NCBI GenBank assembly: GCA_019075905.1
Contig: JAGXAM010000009.1
Location: 1-64,000 of the forward strand
From: Hyphomicrobiales bacterium
GTDB lineage: Bacteria > Pseudomonadota > Alphaproteobacteria > Rhizobiales > Beijerinckiaceae
Direction of reading: 5' to 3'
Length of the DNA: 64,000 nt
A program made the translations under genes and the position numbers. Shown piece after piece: positions 7,992 to 17,908 of the stretch. Within the stretch, counting starts at the first letter, position 1, and every line of letters starts with the position of its first letter. Under the pieces are notes generated by a model. That model was not told the DNA's origin, ran no database searches, and saw only the letters and a program-made list of their open reading frames with translations.

Positions 7992-9437
7992 ATGAACTTT
8001 TCCGATCTCGGACTTTCCGAAAAAGTATTGCAGGCGGTCACCGCCTCCGGCTATTCAACCCCGACACCGATCCAGGCTGAAGCCATCCCCCATGCACTGG
8101 CCGGGCGCGACGTCCTTGGCATTGCCCAGACCGGCACCGGCAAGACCGCTGCCTTCACGCTGCCCATGATCACCAGGCTGGAAACCGGACGCGCCCGCGC
8201 CCGCATGCCGCGCACCCTGATCCTGGAGCCGACCCGCGAACTCGCGGCCCAGGTCGAGGAGGCCTTCACCCGCTATGGCGTCAACCACAAGATCAGCGTC
8301 GCCCTGCTGATCGGCGGCGTGTCCTTCGCCGACCAGGAAGCCAAGATCACCCGCGGCGCCGATGTGCTCATTGCCACGCCCGGACGCCTGCTGGATTTTA
8401 CCAGCCGTGGCAAGCTGCTGCTGACCGGCATTGAAATTCTGGTGATCGACGAAGCTGACCGCATGCTCGACATGGGCTTCATCCCCGATATCGAGAAAAT
8501 CTGCCGCCTCGTGCCGTTCACCCGCCAGACCCTGTTCTTTTCCGCAACCATGCCGCCGGAAATCACCAGGCTCACCGAAACCTTCCTGCATAATCCAGCG
8601 AGGGTCGAGGTCGCCCGCGCCGCCACCGCCGCCGCCACCATCACCCAGCGCCTTGTCGCTTCGGCACCCGGTGCCGCCAAGCGCGAGACCCTGCGCCGCC
8701 TGCTGCGCGAGAGCGAGGGCCTGAAGAACGCCATTATTTTCGCCAATCGCAAGCGCGATGTCGCGCTGTTGCAGCAATCGCTGGCCCGCCATGGCTTCAA
8801 TGCCGGCGCCTTGCATGGCGATATGGACCAGCGCGCCCGCATGGCCGCGCTCGATGCCTTCAAGAATGGCGAGACGACGATTCTGGTCTGCTCGGATGTC
8901 GCCGCCCGCGGCCTCGACATTCCCGATGTCAGCCACGTGTTCAATTTCGATGTGCCGACCCATGCGGAAGACTACGTCCACCGCATCGGCCGCACCGGCC
9001 GGGCAGGGCGCAGCGGCACCGCCTATACCATCGTCACCAGGGCCGACACGCGCTATCTCGATGATATCAAGAAGTTGATCACCACCGACATCGTCTGGCT
9101 CGAAGGCCATGGCGTCAATGATATCAGCCACGCTGCCAGCGATGATGACGAGGATGAGGCACCGCAACGCCAGTCGCGTCTCCGTGCCGCGCGTGGTGAC
9201 AAGCCGGAAGCGCGCCGCGAGCGCGGCCGTCGGGAGGCGCCGCGCAAGGAGCCGGCCGCCGCCGTCGCCCCGCCGCGCGAGGCGCCCCGGCACCCGCCAC
9301 GCCATGCCGACAAGCCGCGCCATGGCGAGCTTCGCCATCCGCGCCCCGCGCCGCTCGATGAAGCCAGCCCCGCCGGCATGGGCGATCACGTGCCCTCGTT
9401 CCTGTTGCGGCCAGTGCGTCTCAAAACCCCGGCCTGA
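7992..9437 (+). CDS. rhlE: DEAD-box ATP-dependent RNA helicase, RhlE type
   Basis: 481 residues. The Q motif [14 protein letters not shown]...TPIQ opens the protein, followed by Walker A AQTGTGKT (45-52), PTRELA, ATPGR, DEAD (153-156), SAT (184-186) and [10 protein letters not shown] in the second RecA domain. The catalytic core ends near residue 360, and the last 120 residues are basic and rich in R, P and A, as in RhlE-type tails that add nonspecific RNA binding. It probably remodels structured RNA or assists ribosome assembly and cold growth. ATG 7992 begins exactly at the conserved N-terminus. The 179-bp leader contains a weak GGCCC/GGGCC hairpin but nothing decisive. Confidence 0.93.
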   Translation: MNFSDLGLSEKVLQAVTASGYSTPTPIQAEAIPHALAGRDVLGIAQTGTGKTAAFTLPMITRLETGRARARMPRTLILEPTRELAAQVEEAFTRYGVNHKISVALLIGGVSFADQEAKITRGADVLIATPGRLLDFTSRGKLLLTGIEILVIDEADRMLDMGFIPDIEKICRLVPFTRQTLFFSATMPPEITRLTETFLHNPARVEVARAATAAATITQRLVASAPGAAKRETLRRLLRESEGLKNAIIFANRKRDVALLQQSLARHGFNAGALHGDMDQRARMAALDAFKNGETTILVCSDVAARGLDIPDVSHVFNFDVPTHAEDYVHRIGRTGRAGRSGTAYTIVTRADTRYLDDIKKLITTDIVWLEGHGVNDISHAASDDDEDEAPQRQSRLRAARGDKPEARRERGRREAPRKEPAAAVAPPREAPRHPPRHADKPRHGELRHPRPAPLDEASPAGMGDHVPSFLLRPVRLKTPA

Positions 9438-9454
9438 CGAGAAGCGCGCGCGGC

Positions 9455-10141
9455 ATGATCCAGCGAGCCAGTGCCGCGCTGACGCCTGAAACCCTGTTGC
9501 GGGCCTATGCCATCGGGCTGTTCCCCATGGCCGAGAGCGCTGACGATCCGCACATATTCTGGGTTGAACCGGAACTGCGCGGCATTTTCCCGCTCGATGG
9601 CCTGCAGGTCGGCCGCAGCCTCGCCCGGACCATCCGCCAGGAGCGGTTCGACATCCGCATCGACCATGATTTCGACGCCGTCATCGCAGCCTGCGCCGGG
9701 GCCCGGCCCGATGGTCACGGCACCTGGATCAATGCCACCATCCGCGCCCTGTTCACCGATCTGTTCCGCCAAGGCTATGTGCACACGGTCGAGGCATGGC
9801 AGGATGGCGCGCTGGCCGGCGGACTTTATGGCCTGGCGCTGGGGCGGGCGTTTTTTGGCGAAAGCATGTTCCACCGCGTCACCGATGCCTCCAAAGTGGC
9901 GCTGGCGCATCTGGTGGCGCATTTGCGTGCCGATGGCTATGAGTTGCTCGACGCGCAATTCCTGACCCCGCATCTTGCCAGTCTAGGGGCCATCGAGATA
10001 ACGCGCGATGCCTATGCGTTACGGCTGGCGCTGGCCCTGTCGCCTGCGGCCGGGCAGCGCCCCTTCGCCACCAGGCAGCCGTTGCGCGGCGCTGAGGTGC
10101 TGGCCTTGCTGCAGCAGGGCCCCAAGGCAACGGCAAAATGA
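9455..10141 (+). CDS. aat: Leucyl/phenylalanyl-tRNA--protein transferase
   Basis: 228 residues, the normal length. It adds Leu or Phe from tRNA to N-terminal Arg or Lys of proteins and so marks them for ClpAP (N-end rule). Typical motifs are [49 protein letters not shown] and [15 protein letters not shown]. The start at 9455 lies 17 nt after the helicase stop, which suggests shared transcription. It faces the DUF2155 gene convergently, 10 bp away; the aat/DUF2155/NDUFA12 neighbourhood is common in Alphaproteobacteria. Confidence 0.95.
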   Translation: MIQRASAALTPETLLRAYAIGLFPMAESADDPHIFWVEPELRGIFPLDGLQVGRSLARTIRQERFDIRIDHDFDAVIAACAGARPDGHGTWINATIRALFTDLFRQGYVHTVEAWQDGALAGGLYGLALGRAFFGESMFHRVTDASKVALAHLVAHLRADGYELLDAQFLTPHLASLGAIEITRDAYALRLALALSPAAGQRPFATRQPLRGAEVLALLQQGPKATAK

Positions 10142-10151
10142 ATTTGAACGC

Positions 10152-10793
10152 TCAATAAATCCCGTCGTGGCCCTGCAAGGTCGGCGGTGCCACCGGATAG
10201 AAGCGTTGGCGCGGCACAACGCGGCGGCGAATGACCCGGCGCACCGGCGCCCGCGGATGCTGGACCACGAGCGCTCGGGGCGGTGCCGGTGCTGCTGGCA
10301 CAGCGGCAACAGGCGGATTTGCCGCCCCGGGCGCGGCCGGGCTCGTTGCCGGGGCAGGCTGCACGCTTGGTGCCGGAATTTCCGGTTTGGCGGTGACAAT
10401 GACCTTGGTGCCGCCCTCACAAGATTTCAGCCAGACATCGTAAATCGGATGCTCGATGCCGTTCAGGCCGGGGCTGTCAGCAAAGATCCATCCGGAGAAA
10501 ATCTGCTGTTCCTTGTTTTTTGATTTGATTTCATCAACCTGGATGAAGCTGTCAGTTTCCGGGGCTTCAGTCGCCGGGCGGCTGTTGCAGATTCGGGGTG
10601 TGATCAGCAGCGTGCCAAATTGCACCGTCTCGCCAATCGCCGCCTTGAAATGGATGATCCGGCCCGTCACCTTGTCGAGTCCGGCAAAGGTCGCCGTCGG
10701 ATTTTCAATCCGGTCAGCATGCGCGAGGCCGGTCGCGCCGGCCATCGCCGTGGCCACGATCATGAGGGGCAAGAAGGGTTTCACCAGCCGCAT
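10152..10793 (-). CDS. DUF2155 domain exported protein
   Basis: 213 residues. An N-terminal signal peptide (FLPLMIVATAMAGATGLAHA) is followed by the DUF2155 domain, roughly residues 28-130. Its hallmarks are ATFAGLDKVTGRI at the start, FGTLLITPRIC in the middle, and FSGWIFADSPGLNGIEHPIYDVWL at the end. The two cysteines in PRICNS and LKSCEGG are conserved in the family and probably paired. The C-terminal 80 residues are a proline/alanine-rich, then strongly basic (RRVIRRRVVPRQR) low-complexity tail. The function of DUF2155 is not known. The product is predicted to be periplasmic. It lies downstream of the NDUFA12-like gene on the same strand. Confidence 0.85.
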   Translation of the reverse strand: MRLVKPFLPLMIVATAMAGATGLAHADRIENPTATFAGLDKVTGRIIHFKAAIGETVQFGTLLITPRICNSRPATEAPETDSFIQVDEIKSKNKEQQIFSGWIFADSPGLNGIEHPIYDVWLKSCEGGTKVIVTAKPEIPAPSVQPAPATSPAAPGAANPPVAAVPAAPAPPRALVVQHPRAPVRRVIRRRVVPRQRFYPVAPPTLQGHDGIY

Positions 10794-10833
10794 AGTCTGC
10801 TTTCCATGCCGTGATCAGCGCGCCGCTGCCCTC

Positions 10834-11241
10834 TCAGGTGCCGGGCGTCCAGGCATCATAATCGCCCGATGCCGGCGGGCGCACGCCGGAAGCCAGCAGC
10901 GAACCCGCCGGCCGGTAGGCCCGGGCCGTGCCGGTCATGTTCGGCAGAAACGGTGCCTCCCAGGGATGGCGCTGATAAGTCTCGCTGGTCGGCGGTGTGT
11001 CGCAGGTGTGGTGCAGCCAGCCATACCAGCCGGTCGGCGTCATCGAAGCCTCGGTCGGCCCGGCATAGATCACCCAGCGCCGCTCAAAGCCCAGCGCCGG
11101 ATCAATCACGCCGCCGCGCGTGCGATAATAGGCATTGCCAAATTCGTCATGGCCGACCAGCTCGCCATGGCGCCAGGTATGAAAGCGGGTGTTGAGCGTC
11201 TGCCCATTCCACCAGGTGAAGATCTGCAACAACCATTTCAT
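10834..11241 (-). CDS. NADH:ubiquinone oxidoreductase subunit NDUFA12 family protein
   Basis: 135 residues. It belongs to the family of the mitochondrial complex I accessory subunit NDUFA12 (B17.2), which Alphaproteobacteria share. Diagnostic stretches are WWNGQTLNTRFHTWRHGELVG, DEFGNAYYRTR, RRWVIYAG, and the W-G-W-L-H-H motif followed by PWEAPFLPNMTGTARAYRP. It should sit on the cytoplasmic arm of complex I. The start is placed at ATG 11241 (MKWLLQIFTWW) because the family begins there; an upstream in-frame ATG at 11265 adds eight unrelated residues. The DUF2155 gene follows after 40 bp. Confidence 0.9.
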   Translation of the reverse strand: MKWLLQIFTWWNGQTLNTRFHTWRHGELVGHDEFGNAYYRTRGGVIDPALGFERRWVIYAGPTEASMTPTGWYGWLHHTCDTPPTSETYQRHPWEAPFLPNMTGTARAYRPAGSLLASGVRPPASGDYDAWTPGT

Positions 11242-11326
11242 CGCGTCATATCCTTTGGGCGCCACTGCCAGTGCTTATGCAAGCCGCGCATCAATATGTC
11301 CAGTTCCCAAATGCAGGGCAGGGGCA

Positions 11327-13111
11327 TCATGTCTCCACGCTGGCGCAATCGATGATGCGCAGTTGCACCCGGGCGCGTCCCAGCCAGCTGTCGTGCATCA
11401 ATGTGCCGGCGACATGCAGCCGCGCGCCGCGCGCGGCCAGCAGGGCGTTGCCGAGCGGGCGGCCATAGGCGCGAAAGGCTATGGCATCGACCATGCTGCG
11501 GTCGGGCCCGCGCAGCCGCAGCTTGACATGCTGATCCTTGAGCACGAGCGCATCGACCACATAATGATCGGCCAGCGCGAAAACCGGCTCGGGATTGCCA
11601 GCCCCGAATGGCCCCGCCGCCTCAAGCGCCTGCGCCAGCGCCGGTGTCAGCCCGCCCGCCGCCAGTGCGGCATCGATCTCGAAACGCGCCTCCGCGCGCA
11701 ATTGCTGCATTTTGCCGGCAAAGCGGCGCTCCAGCCAGGCGCGGAACGCCCCCAGCTGGTCGCGCTTGATGGTCAGGCCCGCCGCCATGGCATGGCCGCC
11801 ACCCCTAACCAGCAAGCCGGCATCCACCGCCTCGCGCACCGTGCGCCCGAGATCGATCCCCGGCACCGAGCGGCCGGAGCCCGTGCCGGTGGCGCCCCGG
11901 TAGGCGATGGCGAACGCCGGGCGCTGGAAGGTCTCGCGCAGCCGCGAGGCCACCAGCCCGACCACGCCGGGATGCCAGTCATCGGCCGCCGTGACGATGA
12001 CCGCCGGCAAATCCGCGCCGCCCTGCGCTGCCTCGGCCTCGGCCTGCGCCTCGTCGAGCGTTGCCGTCTCAATTTTGCGGCGCTCCTCGTTGAGGCGGTC
12101 GAGTTCGCCTGCCATGCGCGCCGCCTCAAGCGGATCGCGCTCCAGCAGTAGCCTTGCCCCCAGCGCTGCATCGCCGATCCGCCCGCCCGCATTGATGCGC
12201 GGCCCGAGTGCAAAACCTAGATGGCTGGCACGCGGCGGCCCCTGCAGGCGCGCCGCATCAGCCAGCGCCGCCAGCCCGACGCGCTGGCGTTGCGCCATCA
12301 CTTCCAGCCCGCGCCGCACATAGGCGCGGTTGAGCCCCACCAGCGCCGCAATATCGGCCACGGTCGCCAGCGCCACCATATCCAGCGCCGCCATCAGATC
12401 GGGCTGGGCGCGGCCCCCGGTAAACCAGCCACGCCGGCCAAGCTCGCGCTGCAACGCCACCAAGGTCAGATGCACGACGCCGGCCGCACAAAGATAGGTC
12501 AGGCCCGAGACATCATCCTGCCGGTTGGGATTGACCACCAGCGCCGGTGGCAAAACCTCGGGCGCCTGGTGATGGTCAAGCACGATGGCCGGCAAGCCGC
12601 TCGCCAGCGCTCCCGCCAGCACCTCATGCGACATCGTGCCACAGTCAACCGTCACCAGCAGTTGCGCGCCATCCTGCCGCAAGGTCTCGATGGCTTCAGC
12701 ATTGGGGCCATAGCCCTCGAAGATCCGGTCGGGAATATAAATCAGGCACGGACAATCCATGGCCTGCAGATATTCCGCCATCAGCGCCGTCGAACAGGCA
12801 CCATCGACATCGTAATCACCGAAGATCGCGACGCATTCGCGCCGCTCTATCGCCTCGGCCAGCCGCGTCACCGCGCCCTGCATATCCTGAAGCAACAGCG
12901 GATCAGGCATCAGGTCGCGCAATTTGGGGTGCAAAAACCCTTCCGCAGCTTCCGGTTTGATGCCGCGCCCGGCGAGCACCCGCGCCAGAGCATCGTCATA
13001 ACCCCCGGTCTGCACCATGGCACGGGCGGCATTGTCACCCGCCGCATCCAGCCTTCCAACCCAGCGCTGCCCCAGCGCCGAGGCGGTGACATCGAGAAAG
13101 GCAGGCACCAT
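11327..13111 (-). CDS. recJ: Single-stranded-DNA-specific exonuclease RecJ
   Basis: 594 residues, the standard size. DHH phosphoesterase motifs are present in order: AIFGDYDVDGACSTALM (motif I), VTVDCG (II) and VLDHHQAPE (III, DHH), followed by the DHHA1 domain with VRGGGHAMAAGLTI. It degrades ssDNA 5'-3' in RecF-pathway recombination, base excision and mismatch repair. ATG 13111 is chosen because GGAG lies 7 nt upstream and the family starts there. The gene is divergent from ohrR with a 210-bp gap that holds no clear OhrR operator. Confidence 0.95.
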   Translation of the reverse strand: MVPAFLDVTASALGQRWVGRLDAAGDNAARAMVQTGGYDDALARVLAGRGIKPEAAEGFLHPKLRDLMPDPLLLQDMQGAVTRLAEAIERRECVAIFGDYDVDGACSTALMAEYLQAMDCPCLIYIPDRIFEGYGPNAEAIETLRQDGAQLLVTVDCGTMSHEVLAGALASGLPAIVLDHHQAPEVLPPALVVNPNRQDDVSGLTYLCAAGVVHLTLVALQRELGRRGWFTGGRAQPDLMAALDMVALATVADIAALVGLNRAYVRRGLEVMAQRQRVGLAALADAARLQGPPRASHLGFALGPRINAGGRIGDAALGARLLLERDPLEAARMAGELDRLNEERRKIETATLDEAQAEAEAAQGGADLPAVIVTAADDWHPGVVGLVASRLRETFQRPAFAIAYRGATGTGSGRSVPGIDLGRTVREAVDAGLLVRGGGHAMAAGLTIKRDQLGAFRAWLERRFAGKMQQLRAEARFEIDAALAAGGLTPALAQALEAAGPFGAGNPEPVFALADHYVVDALVLKDQHVKLRLRGPDRSMVDAIAFRAYGRPLGNALLAARGARLHVAGTLMHDSWLGRARVQLRIIDCASVET

Positions 13112-13321
13112 CACGCATCTCCGAAGCGACCGCCATGGACGCCGCACTTGACAAGCCGGTCACATTTCCGCACGCACGCCGTCAAGGTCAATGTCGAATG
13201 TTTTGGGGGATTTTCAGCCCCATCGGGATTTTCAAACGCGCCTTGGGCCGTATGCCAGCTTTATGTTACGTCAAGGGCAGTAAGGCCAGCCCTGGGCGCG
13301 GCCCAGATTGCAGAGGTTGCC

Positions 13322-13834
13322 ATGAGTGAGAAACACCAAGCCAATACCGCCCTGCCGGACTTCATGCGCCTTGATAATCAATTGTGCTTTGCGCTTTATG
13401 CCGCAACCCACGCCATCACTCGGGCCTACCGTCCGCTGCTCAATGACCTTGACCTGACCTATCCGCAATTTCTGGTGATGCTGGCGCTATGGGAAAGGGA
13501 TGCCCAGACGGTCAGCGCCCTGGGGGCGACCCTGCAACTGGATTCCGGCACGCTCAGCCCGGTCCTGAAACGGCTTGAAAAATCCGGCTACATCGCCAAG
13601 GCCCGCCAGAAGGCCGACGAGCGCGTGGTGGTGGTGATGCTTACTGAAAGCGGCAGGGCCCTGCGCGGTGATGGCGAGCGCGCCTGCCTCAATGTGCGGG
13701 TCCAGACGGCCATGGAGTCCCAGGATGTCACGGCGCTCTGCGTCGAGTTGCACGCCCTGAACAAGGAACTCTCGCAGCGCAACCTTGAGGCCCATGTCGA
13801 CACCGCCCGGCCGTTGCGGCGTAAATCGGCATGA
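13322..13834 (+). CDS. ohrR: MarR-family organic peroxide sensor OhrR
   Basis: 170 residues. [12 protein letters not shown] carries the reactive Cys22 of OhrR regulators, followed by the winged helix ([29 protein letters not shown]). Two further cysteines (Cys122 and Cys140) make a 2-Cys type mechanism possible, in which Cys22 forms an intersubunit disulfide as in Xanthomonas OhrR. It normally represses ohr, a thiol peroxidase for organic hydroperoxides, but no ohr gene is near. The ATG at 13322 gives the expected N-terminus. The stop overlaps the rnd start as ATGA, so OhrR and RNase D are translated from the same message. Confidence 0.85.
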   Translation: MSEKHQANTALPDFMRLDNQLCFALYAATHAITRAYRPLLNDLDLTYPQFLVMLALWERDAQTVSALGATLQLDSGTLSPVLKRLEKSGYIAKARQKADERVVVVMLTESGRALRGDGERACLNVRVQTAMESQDVTALCVELHALNKELSQRNLEAHVDTARPLRRKSA

Positions 13835-14994
13835 AGCTTGTTGACAGCACCGCCGCGCTGGCCGAGGCCTGCGCCCTTCTGAAATCCTGCGAATTTGTCA
13901 CGGTCGATACCGAGTTTCACCGCGAGACCACCTTCTGGCCGAAACTCTGCCTCATCCAGATCGCCGGCGGCCCCGAGGCCTTTGCCATTGACGCGCTGGC
14001 GCCAAGGCTCGATCTCGAACCCTTTCTGGCGCTCATGCGCGATCCAGGCATCATCAAGGTGTTTCACGCCGCGCGCCAGGATCTTGAAATCCTCTGGAAA
14101 TTATCCGGTTTCATCCCGGCGCCGCTGTTCGACACGCAAATCGCCGCCATGGTCTGCGGCTATGGTGACCAGGTCTCCTATGGCGAACTGGTGCGCCAGT
14201 GTTGCGGCCTGACCATCGACAAATCCTCGCGCTTCACCGATTGGGCGCAGCGCCCGCTCAGCGCTGCCCAGCTCGATTATGCCATCGCCGATGTCACGCA
14301 TCTGCAGAAGGTCTACCGGAACTTGCGTGATCAGTTGCAGCGCGAAAAGCGGCTGGGCTGGCTCGACGAGGATCTCGCCCTGCTCAAGGACCCGGAGACC
14401 TACAAGCAGTCGCCCGAACGCGCCTGGGAGCGGTTTCGCAGCCGCGCCCGCAAGCCGCGCGACATTGCCGTGCTGATGGAACTGGCACAATGGCGCGAGC
14501 GCGAGGCGCAGGAACGCGACATCCCGCGCGGCCGGGTGCTGAAAGATGATCTGCTGATCGAAATCGCCCTTGCCGCCCCGAAAGACGCCGCAGCCCTCGC
14601 GCAATTGCGCTCGGTGCCGCGCGGCATGGAGCGCGCCAAGGCCGGCATGGATATTCTGGCCGCCGTCGCTGCGGCCTTGCAGCGCGATCCCAAAACCCTG
14701 CCGGTGCCGGAGCGCCATCAGCGCAATGGCGCCAGTGGCGCCACCGTGGAATTGCTGAAAGTGCTGCTGCGTCAGGTGAGCGAGGCCGAAGGTGTGGCGC
14801 CGCGCGTGATTGCCACCACCGATGATCTTGAAGATATTGCCGCTTCCGATCATGCCGATTGTCTGGCGCTGCATGGCTGGCGCCGCGAGATTTTCGGCTC
14901 CAAGGCGCTTGAGCTCAAGCATGGCCGCCTCGCCCTGACTTTGGAAGAAGGCCGGGTGATCACGCTGGAATGGCAGGACGCGGGCACGCGCTGA
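13831..14994 (+). CDS. rnd: Ribonuclease D
   Basis: 387 residues. The N-terminal DEDDy 3'-5' exonuclease domain shows VDTEFHRE (Asp26, Glu28), [11 protein letters not shown] and the third motif [10 protein letters not shown] with the catalytic Tyr and Asp. HRDC-type helical domains follow, with [16 protein letters not shown]-like sequence ([19 protein letters not shown]). It trims the 3' ends of tRNA precursors and other small stable RNAs. The start overlaps the ohrR stop by ATGA. It converges on an unrecognised minus-strand gene whose stop begins at the next base; a perfect 7-bp hairpin (14999-15017) lies just past the end. Confidence 0.95.
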   Translation: MKLVDSTAALAEACALLKSCEFVTVDTEFHRETTFWPKLCLIQIAGGPEAFAIDALAPRLDLEPFLALMRDPGIIKVFHAARQDLEILWKLSGFIPAPLFDTQIAAMVCGYGDQVSYGELVRQCCGLTIDKSSRFTDWAQRPLSAAQLDYAIADVTHLQKVYRNLRDQLQREKRLGWLDEDLALLKDPETYKQSPERAWERFRSRARKPRDIAVLMELAQWREREAQERDIPRGRVLKDDLLIEIALAAPKDAAALAQLRSVPRGMERAKAGMDILAAVAAALQRDPKTLPVPERHQRNGASGATVELLKVLLRQVSEAEGVAPRVIATTDDLEDIAASDHADCLALHGWRREIFGSKALELKHGRLALTLEEGRVITLEWQDAGTR

Positions 14995-15840
14995 TCAGGG
15001 CCGGGGTGATCCCGGCCGGGCGAGGGGCTGCCATGCCGGCATGCCGGTCAAGGCGGCAGCGATCAGCGTTGTTCCCACCTTCTGCGGGCCGATTTCGACA
15101 CCGGCCATATTGGCCATCATCTGCGCCAGATGCGCGGTCGGCTTGCCGTCGGGCTGGAACAATTGCAAATCCTGACCGCTCGCCAGTTTGATATGGGCGC
15201 CCGCCGCCGCCGCATAGGCATTGACGCGCACGCTGCCGCCGGCACAAAGCGGCGCCGGTTTGCCGCGCGCAGCCACGCGCCGCTGCATCGGCGCAAAGAA
15301 CCGGCGCAAGGTCGCGCCCCGATGGCTGGCGAGCCAGCGGGCCCGCAGGGTGCCGCCAATGCCATGGGGTGCATCGGCATGGGGAACCACCAGCGCAATG
15401 CCGGCAAAACACGATGCCGGCGCCCAGTGCGACACGATGGCGAAGGCGCTTTTGCGATGAAAATCAAGATAATAGCGCCGCAACAACTGCGCTGCCGCTA
15501 CAGCCCCCGCCAGCGGTGAGGCAAAGGCGGCATGGCCGTCGCGGTCATGGCCGATTTCGCCCGCCCAGGCCCGACCCTTGATGCACCAGTAATTATTGAG
15601 CCTGACGCAGCGCGCTATGGCAACATGCGGCGTTTCCGGCGTCGGCGCGTGGAGGCCAACCCGCAAAATTCCGGCGACATGGCTGCGCAGGTGCAAGGTG
15701 GCGATGGCACTGCTGCGCCAGTTGCTGACCTGCGCGGTTGCCGCATTGAAGGCCACCGGCTGCGGCGGGCGCATATGTTCCACCGGCCGGGTCCAGGTCA
15801 ATTGCAGGGCAAGAAATTGTGCCAGCATGCCGATCGCCAC
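14995..15840 (-). CDS. Unrecognised protein downstream of ruvA, possibly P5-like/muralytic
   Basis: 281 residues from a GTG at 15840, with an alternative ATG at 15828. It begins with a short hydrophobic stretch (GMLAQFLALQLTW) and has no clear signal peptide. Two segments, RLNNYWCIKGRAWAGEIGHDRD followed by HAAFASPLAGAVAAAQLLRRYY and IVSHWAPA, faintly recall the pattern NNPGNI..W.G..G.D..GFA.F.SPE.G...LLR.Y..RWAP of phage P5-like muralytic proteins. This is only an impression from spacing and a few residues. It starts 2 bp after the ruvA stop on the same strand, so it is cotranscribed with yebC-ruvC-ruvA, in the place where ruvB is usually found. Confidence 0.5.
   Translation of the reverse strand: MAIGMLAQFLALQLTWTRPVEHMRPPQPVAFNAATAQVSNWRSSAIATLHLRSHVAGILRVGLHAPTPETPHVAIARCVRLNNYWCIKGRAWAGEIGHDRDGHAAFASPLAGAVAAAQLLRRYYLDFHRKSAFAIVSHWAPASCFAGIALVVPHADAPHGIGGTLRARWLASHRGATLRRFFAPMQRRVAARGKPAPLCAGGSVRVNAYAAAAGAHIKLASGQDLQLFQPDGKPTAHLAQMMANMAGVEIGPQKVGTTLIAAALTGMPAWQPLARPGSPRP
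14999..15017. terminator. Perfect GC hairpin between convergent rnd and the gene at 14995-15840
   Basis: GGCCGGG-GTGAT-CCCGGCC, a 7-bp perfect stem with a 5-nt loop, just past the rnd stop. There is no T-run on either side, so it may slow or protect transcript ends rather than act as a classical intrinsic terminator. It overlaps the last codons of the minus-strand gene. Confidence 0.35.
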
Positions 15841-15842
15841 GC

Positions 15843-16463
15843 TCAGCCGGTCGCAAGTTCGCGCAGGCCGCGCCGGATCAGGGCCCCGGCCTCGGCCGCC
15901 TCACCCAAAGCCTGCAGCGCACTCGCCACGGCGGTTGCTGCCTGCGGCCGCGAATAGCCAAGATTGATCAGCGCCGAAATGGCATCCTGAACCGGGCGCG
16001 GCAGGCTCCGCTCGCCCTCGTCACCGGCAAGGCGCGCCGCTGCCGGATCCAGCCCGGACGCAAAGGCCGGAGCCTTGTCCTTCAGCTCGGCGACCAGCCG
16101 CGCTGCCAGTTTGGGGCCAACCCCGGGGGTGCGCGCCACGGCGGCCTTGTCCTGCAAGGCCAGCGCCTGGGCAAGATCGGCCGGCGCCAGCGTGCCGAGC
16201 AGCGCCAGCGCCACCTTGGCACCGACGCCCTGCACATTTTGCAGCAGCCGGAACCAGTCGCGCTCGTCACGGCCAAGAAAGCCGTAAAGCCTGATCGCAT
16301 CCTCGCGCACCTGCGTCTCGATCGCCAGCGCCACAGCCTCGCCGCGCGGCAACCGCTGCAGGGTGCTGGTCGAGCAAAACACCACATAGCCAACGCCGCC
16401 GACATCGACGATGGCGTGATCGTCTTCGATCGTATCAACAATTCCCTTGAGCTTGCCGATCAT
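15843..16463 (-). CDS. ruvA: Holliday junction branch migration protein RuvA
   Basis: 206 residues. Domain I (OB fold) opens with [28 protein letters not shown]; domain II holds the two helix-hairpin-helix motifs, [18 protein letters not shown] and [14 protein letters not shown]; domain III (about 160-206) is the flexible C-terminal part that contacts RuvB, including [12 protein letters not shown]. RuvA tetramers hold the four-way junction while RuvB drives branch migration. Its ATG overlaps the ruvC stop (ATGA). No ruvB follows; an unrelated gene starts 2 bp after the stop. Confidence 0.97.
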   Translation of the reverse strand: MIGKLKGIVDTIEDDHAIVDVGGVGYVVFCSTSTLQRLPRGEAVALAIETQVREDAIRLYGFLGRDERDWFRLLQNVQGVGAKVALALLGTLAPADLAQALALQDKAAVARTPGVGPKLAARLVAELKDKAPAFASGLDPAAARLAGDEGERSLPRPVQDAISALINLGYSRPQAATAVASALQALGEAAEAGALIRRGLRELATG

Positions 16464-16984
16464 GCCAGCCTCGCCAGTCTTTGCCGCGAGGCCCGGTGCT
16501 GGGCATGGGTGATCGCCACCGCCAGCGCATCAATGGCATCAGCGCTGCTGGCCGTGACTTTTGGCAATAGCACCTTCACCATCATCGCCACCTGGTCCTT
16601 GTCGGCATGGCCGGCCCCCACCACGGTCTTTTTCACGACATTGGCAGCATATTCCGCCACCGGACAATCCATCAGCGCCGGGGCCAGCAGGGCAATGCCG
16701 CGCGCCTGGCCCAGTTTCAGCGCCGATTGCGGATCGCGATTGACGAAAGTCTCCTCGACCGCCGCCTCATCCGGGCGATGGGCGCCAAACACCGCCAGCA
16801 GCCCCTCGTGCAATTGCCGCAAGCGCACCGCCATAGCCAGCGTCGCCGTGGAATCGATCCGCCCGCAGGCGACAAAACTCAGATGCGTGCCGTCCTGGCG
16901 GATGATCCCCCAGCCGGTATGGCGCAATCCCGGATCAAGGCCAATGATGCTGACAGGGCCGGGTGATCCGGGAGCCTGCATCAT
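16460..16984 (-). CDS. ruvC: Crossover junction endodeoxyribonuclease RuvC
   Basis: 174 residues, typical. It resolves Holliday junctions. The acidic catalytic residues are placed as expected: [14 protein letters not shown] (first Asp), AAVEETFVN (Glu) and the final [15 protein letters not shown] (two Asp). The first ATG at 16984 overlaps the yebC stop within TGATGATG, and a second ATG at 16981 is equally possible. The order yebC-ruvC-ruvA is conserved in many proteobacteria. Confidence 0.97.
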   Translation of the reverse strand: MMQAPGSPGPVSIIGLDPGLRHTGWGIIRQDGTHLSFVACGRIDSTATLAMAVRLRQLHEGLLAVFGAHRPDEAAVEETFVNRDPQSALKLGQARGIALLAPALMDCPVAEYAANVVKKTVVGAGHADKDQVAMMVKVLLPKVTASSADAIDALAVAITHAQHRASRQRLARLA

Positions 16985-17730
16985 CAGTTGCCCATGCGCG
17001 CCATCAGCGCATCGGAAACCTCGAAATTGGCAAAGACCGTCTGCACATCGTCATTGTCTTCGAGCGAATCGATCAGCTTGATGATTTTCTCGCCGACCTC
17101 GTCATCGACGACGACGGTGTTTTGCGGACGCCATTCCAGCGCCGCCTTGATCGGCTCACCGAATTTGGCTTCCAGCGCCTTGGCGACATCGCGCAGCGCT
17201 TCCACCGAGGTGATGATCTGATGCGATTCGTCGGCGCTGACGACATCATCGGCACCGCATTCCAGCGCCGCATCGATCATGGCGTCGGGGCTTGCGACCT
17301 TGAGCGGAAATTCGACGACGCCGACGCGGTCGAACATGAAGCTGACCGCGCCGGTTTCGGCAAGGGCGCCGCCGGATTTGGTGAAATAGGAGCGCACCTC
17401 GCCCGCCGTGCGGTTGCGGTTGTCGGTCAGGGCCTCGACGATCACGGCGACGCCGCCGGGCGCATAGCCCTCATAGCGCACCTCGAAATAGGTTTCGGCA
17501 TCGGCGCCCGAAGCCTTGCGAATCGCCCGGTCGATATTGTCGCGCGGCATGTTCTCGGCCCGCGCCGCGATGATCGCCGACCGCAGCCGCGCATTCATCG
17601 ACGGATCAGGCAGGCCGGCCTTGGCGGCCACGGTGATCTCGCGTCCGAGTTTGGAAAACAATTTGGCCCGCAGCGCATCCTGCTTGCCCTTTTTGTGCAT
17701 GATATTCTTGAACTGGCTATGTCCCGCCAT
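16984..17730 (-). CDS. yebC: YebC/PmpR (TACO1) family protein
   Basis: 248 residues. The family N-terminus [18 protein letters not shown] is clear, followed by the conserved [26 protein letters not shown] and [27 protein letters not shown]1/YebC proteins have been described as transcriptional regulators and, more recently, as factors that help ribosomes through difficult sequences such as polyproline. It is the first gene of the yebC-ruvC-ruvA operon. The upstream 178 bp separate it from divergent anmK. Confidence 0.95.
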   Translation of the reverse strand: MAGHSQFKNIMHKKGKQDALRAKLFSKLGREITVAAKAGLPDPSMNARLRSAIIAARAENMPRDNIDRAIRKASGADAETYFEVRYEGYAPGGVAVIVEALTDNRNRTAGEVRSYFTKSGGALAETGAVSFMFDRVGVVEFPLKVASPDAMIDAALECGADDVVSADESHQIITSVEALRDVAKALEAKFGEPIKAALEWRPQNTVVVDDEVGEKIIKLIDSLEDNDDVQTVFANFEVSDALMARMGN

Positions 17731-17908
17731 CTTGCCCTCAATGATTCACAGCCCCGCCGCCGCTCCGGCAGCGCAGGCACTTGACCCTGTCACAAAACTG
17801 TCCTCGCATAAACGCCCGCCTGGGGCGAGCGGCCGGACATATTTTAACGCCGACGTGTATACGCTGGCGCGGCCCGCCTGCAAAGCCGCAGCAATCGAAG
17901 GAAAGTCC

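Noticed and set aside
12221-13321. Long upstream in-frame extension of ohrR antisense to recJ
   Set aside because: It is the mirror of recJ codons; the OhrR family begins at 13322.
15819-17081. Plus-strand reading frame of over 400 codons opposite ruvA and ruvC
   Set aside because: It is the antisense of well-matched ruv genes; high GC leaves such frames open by chance.
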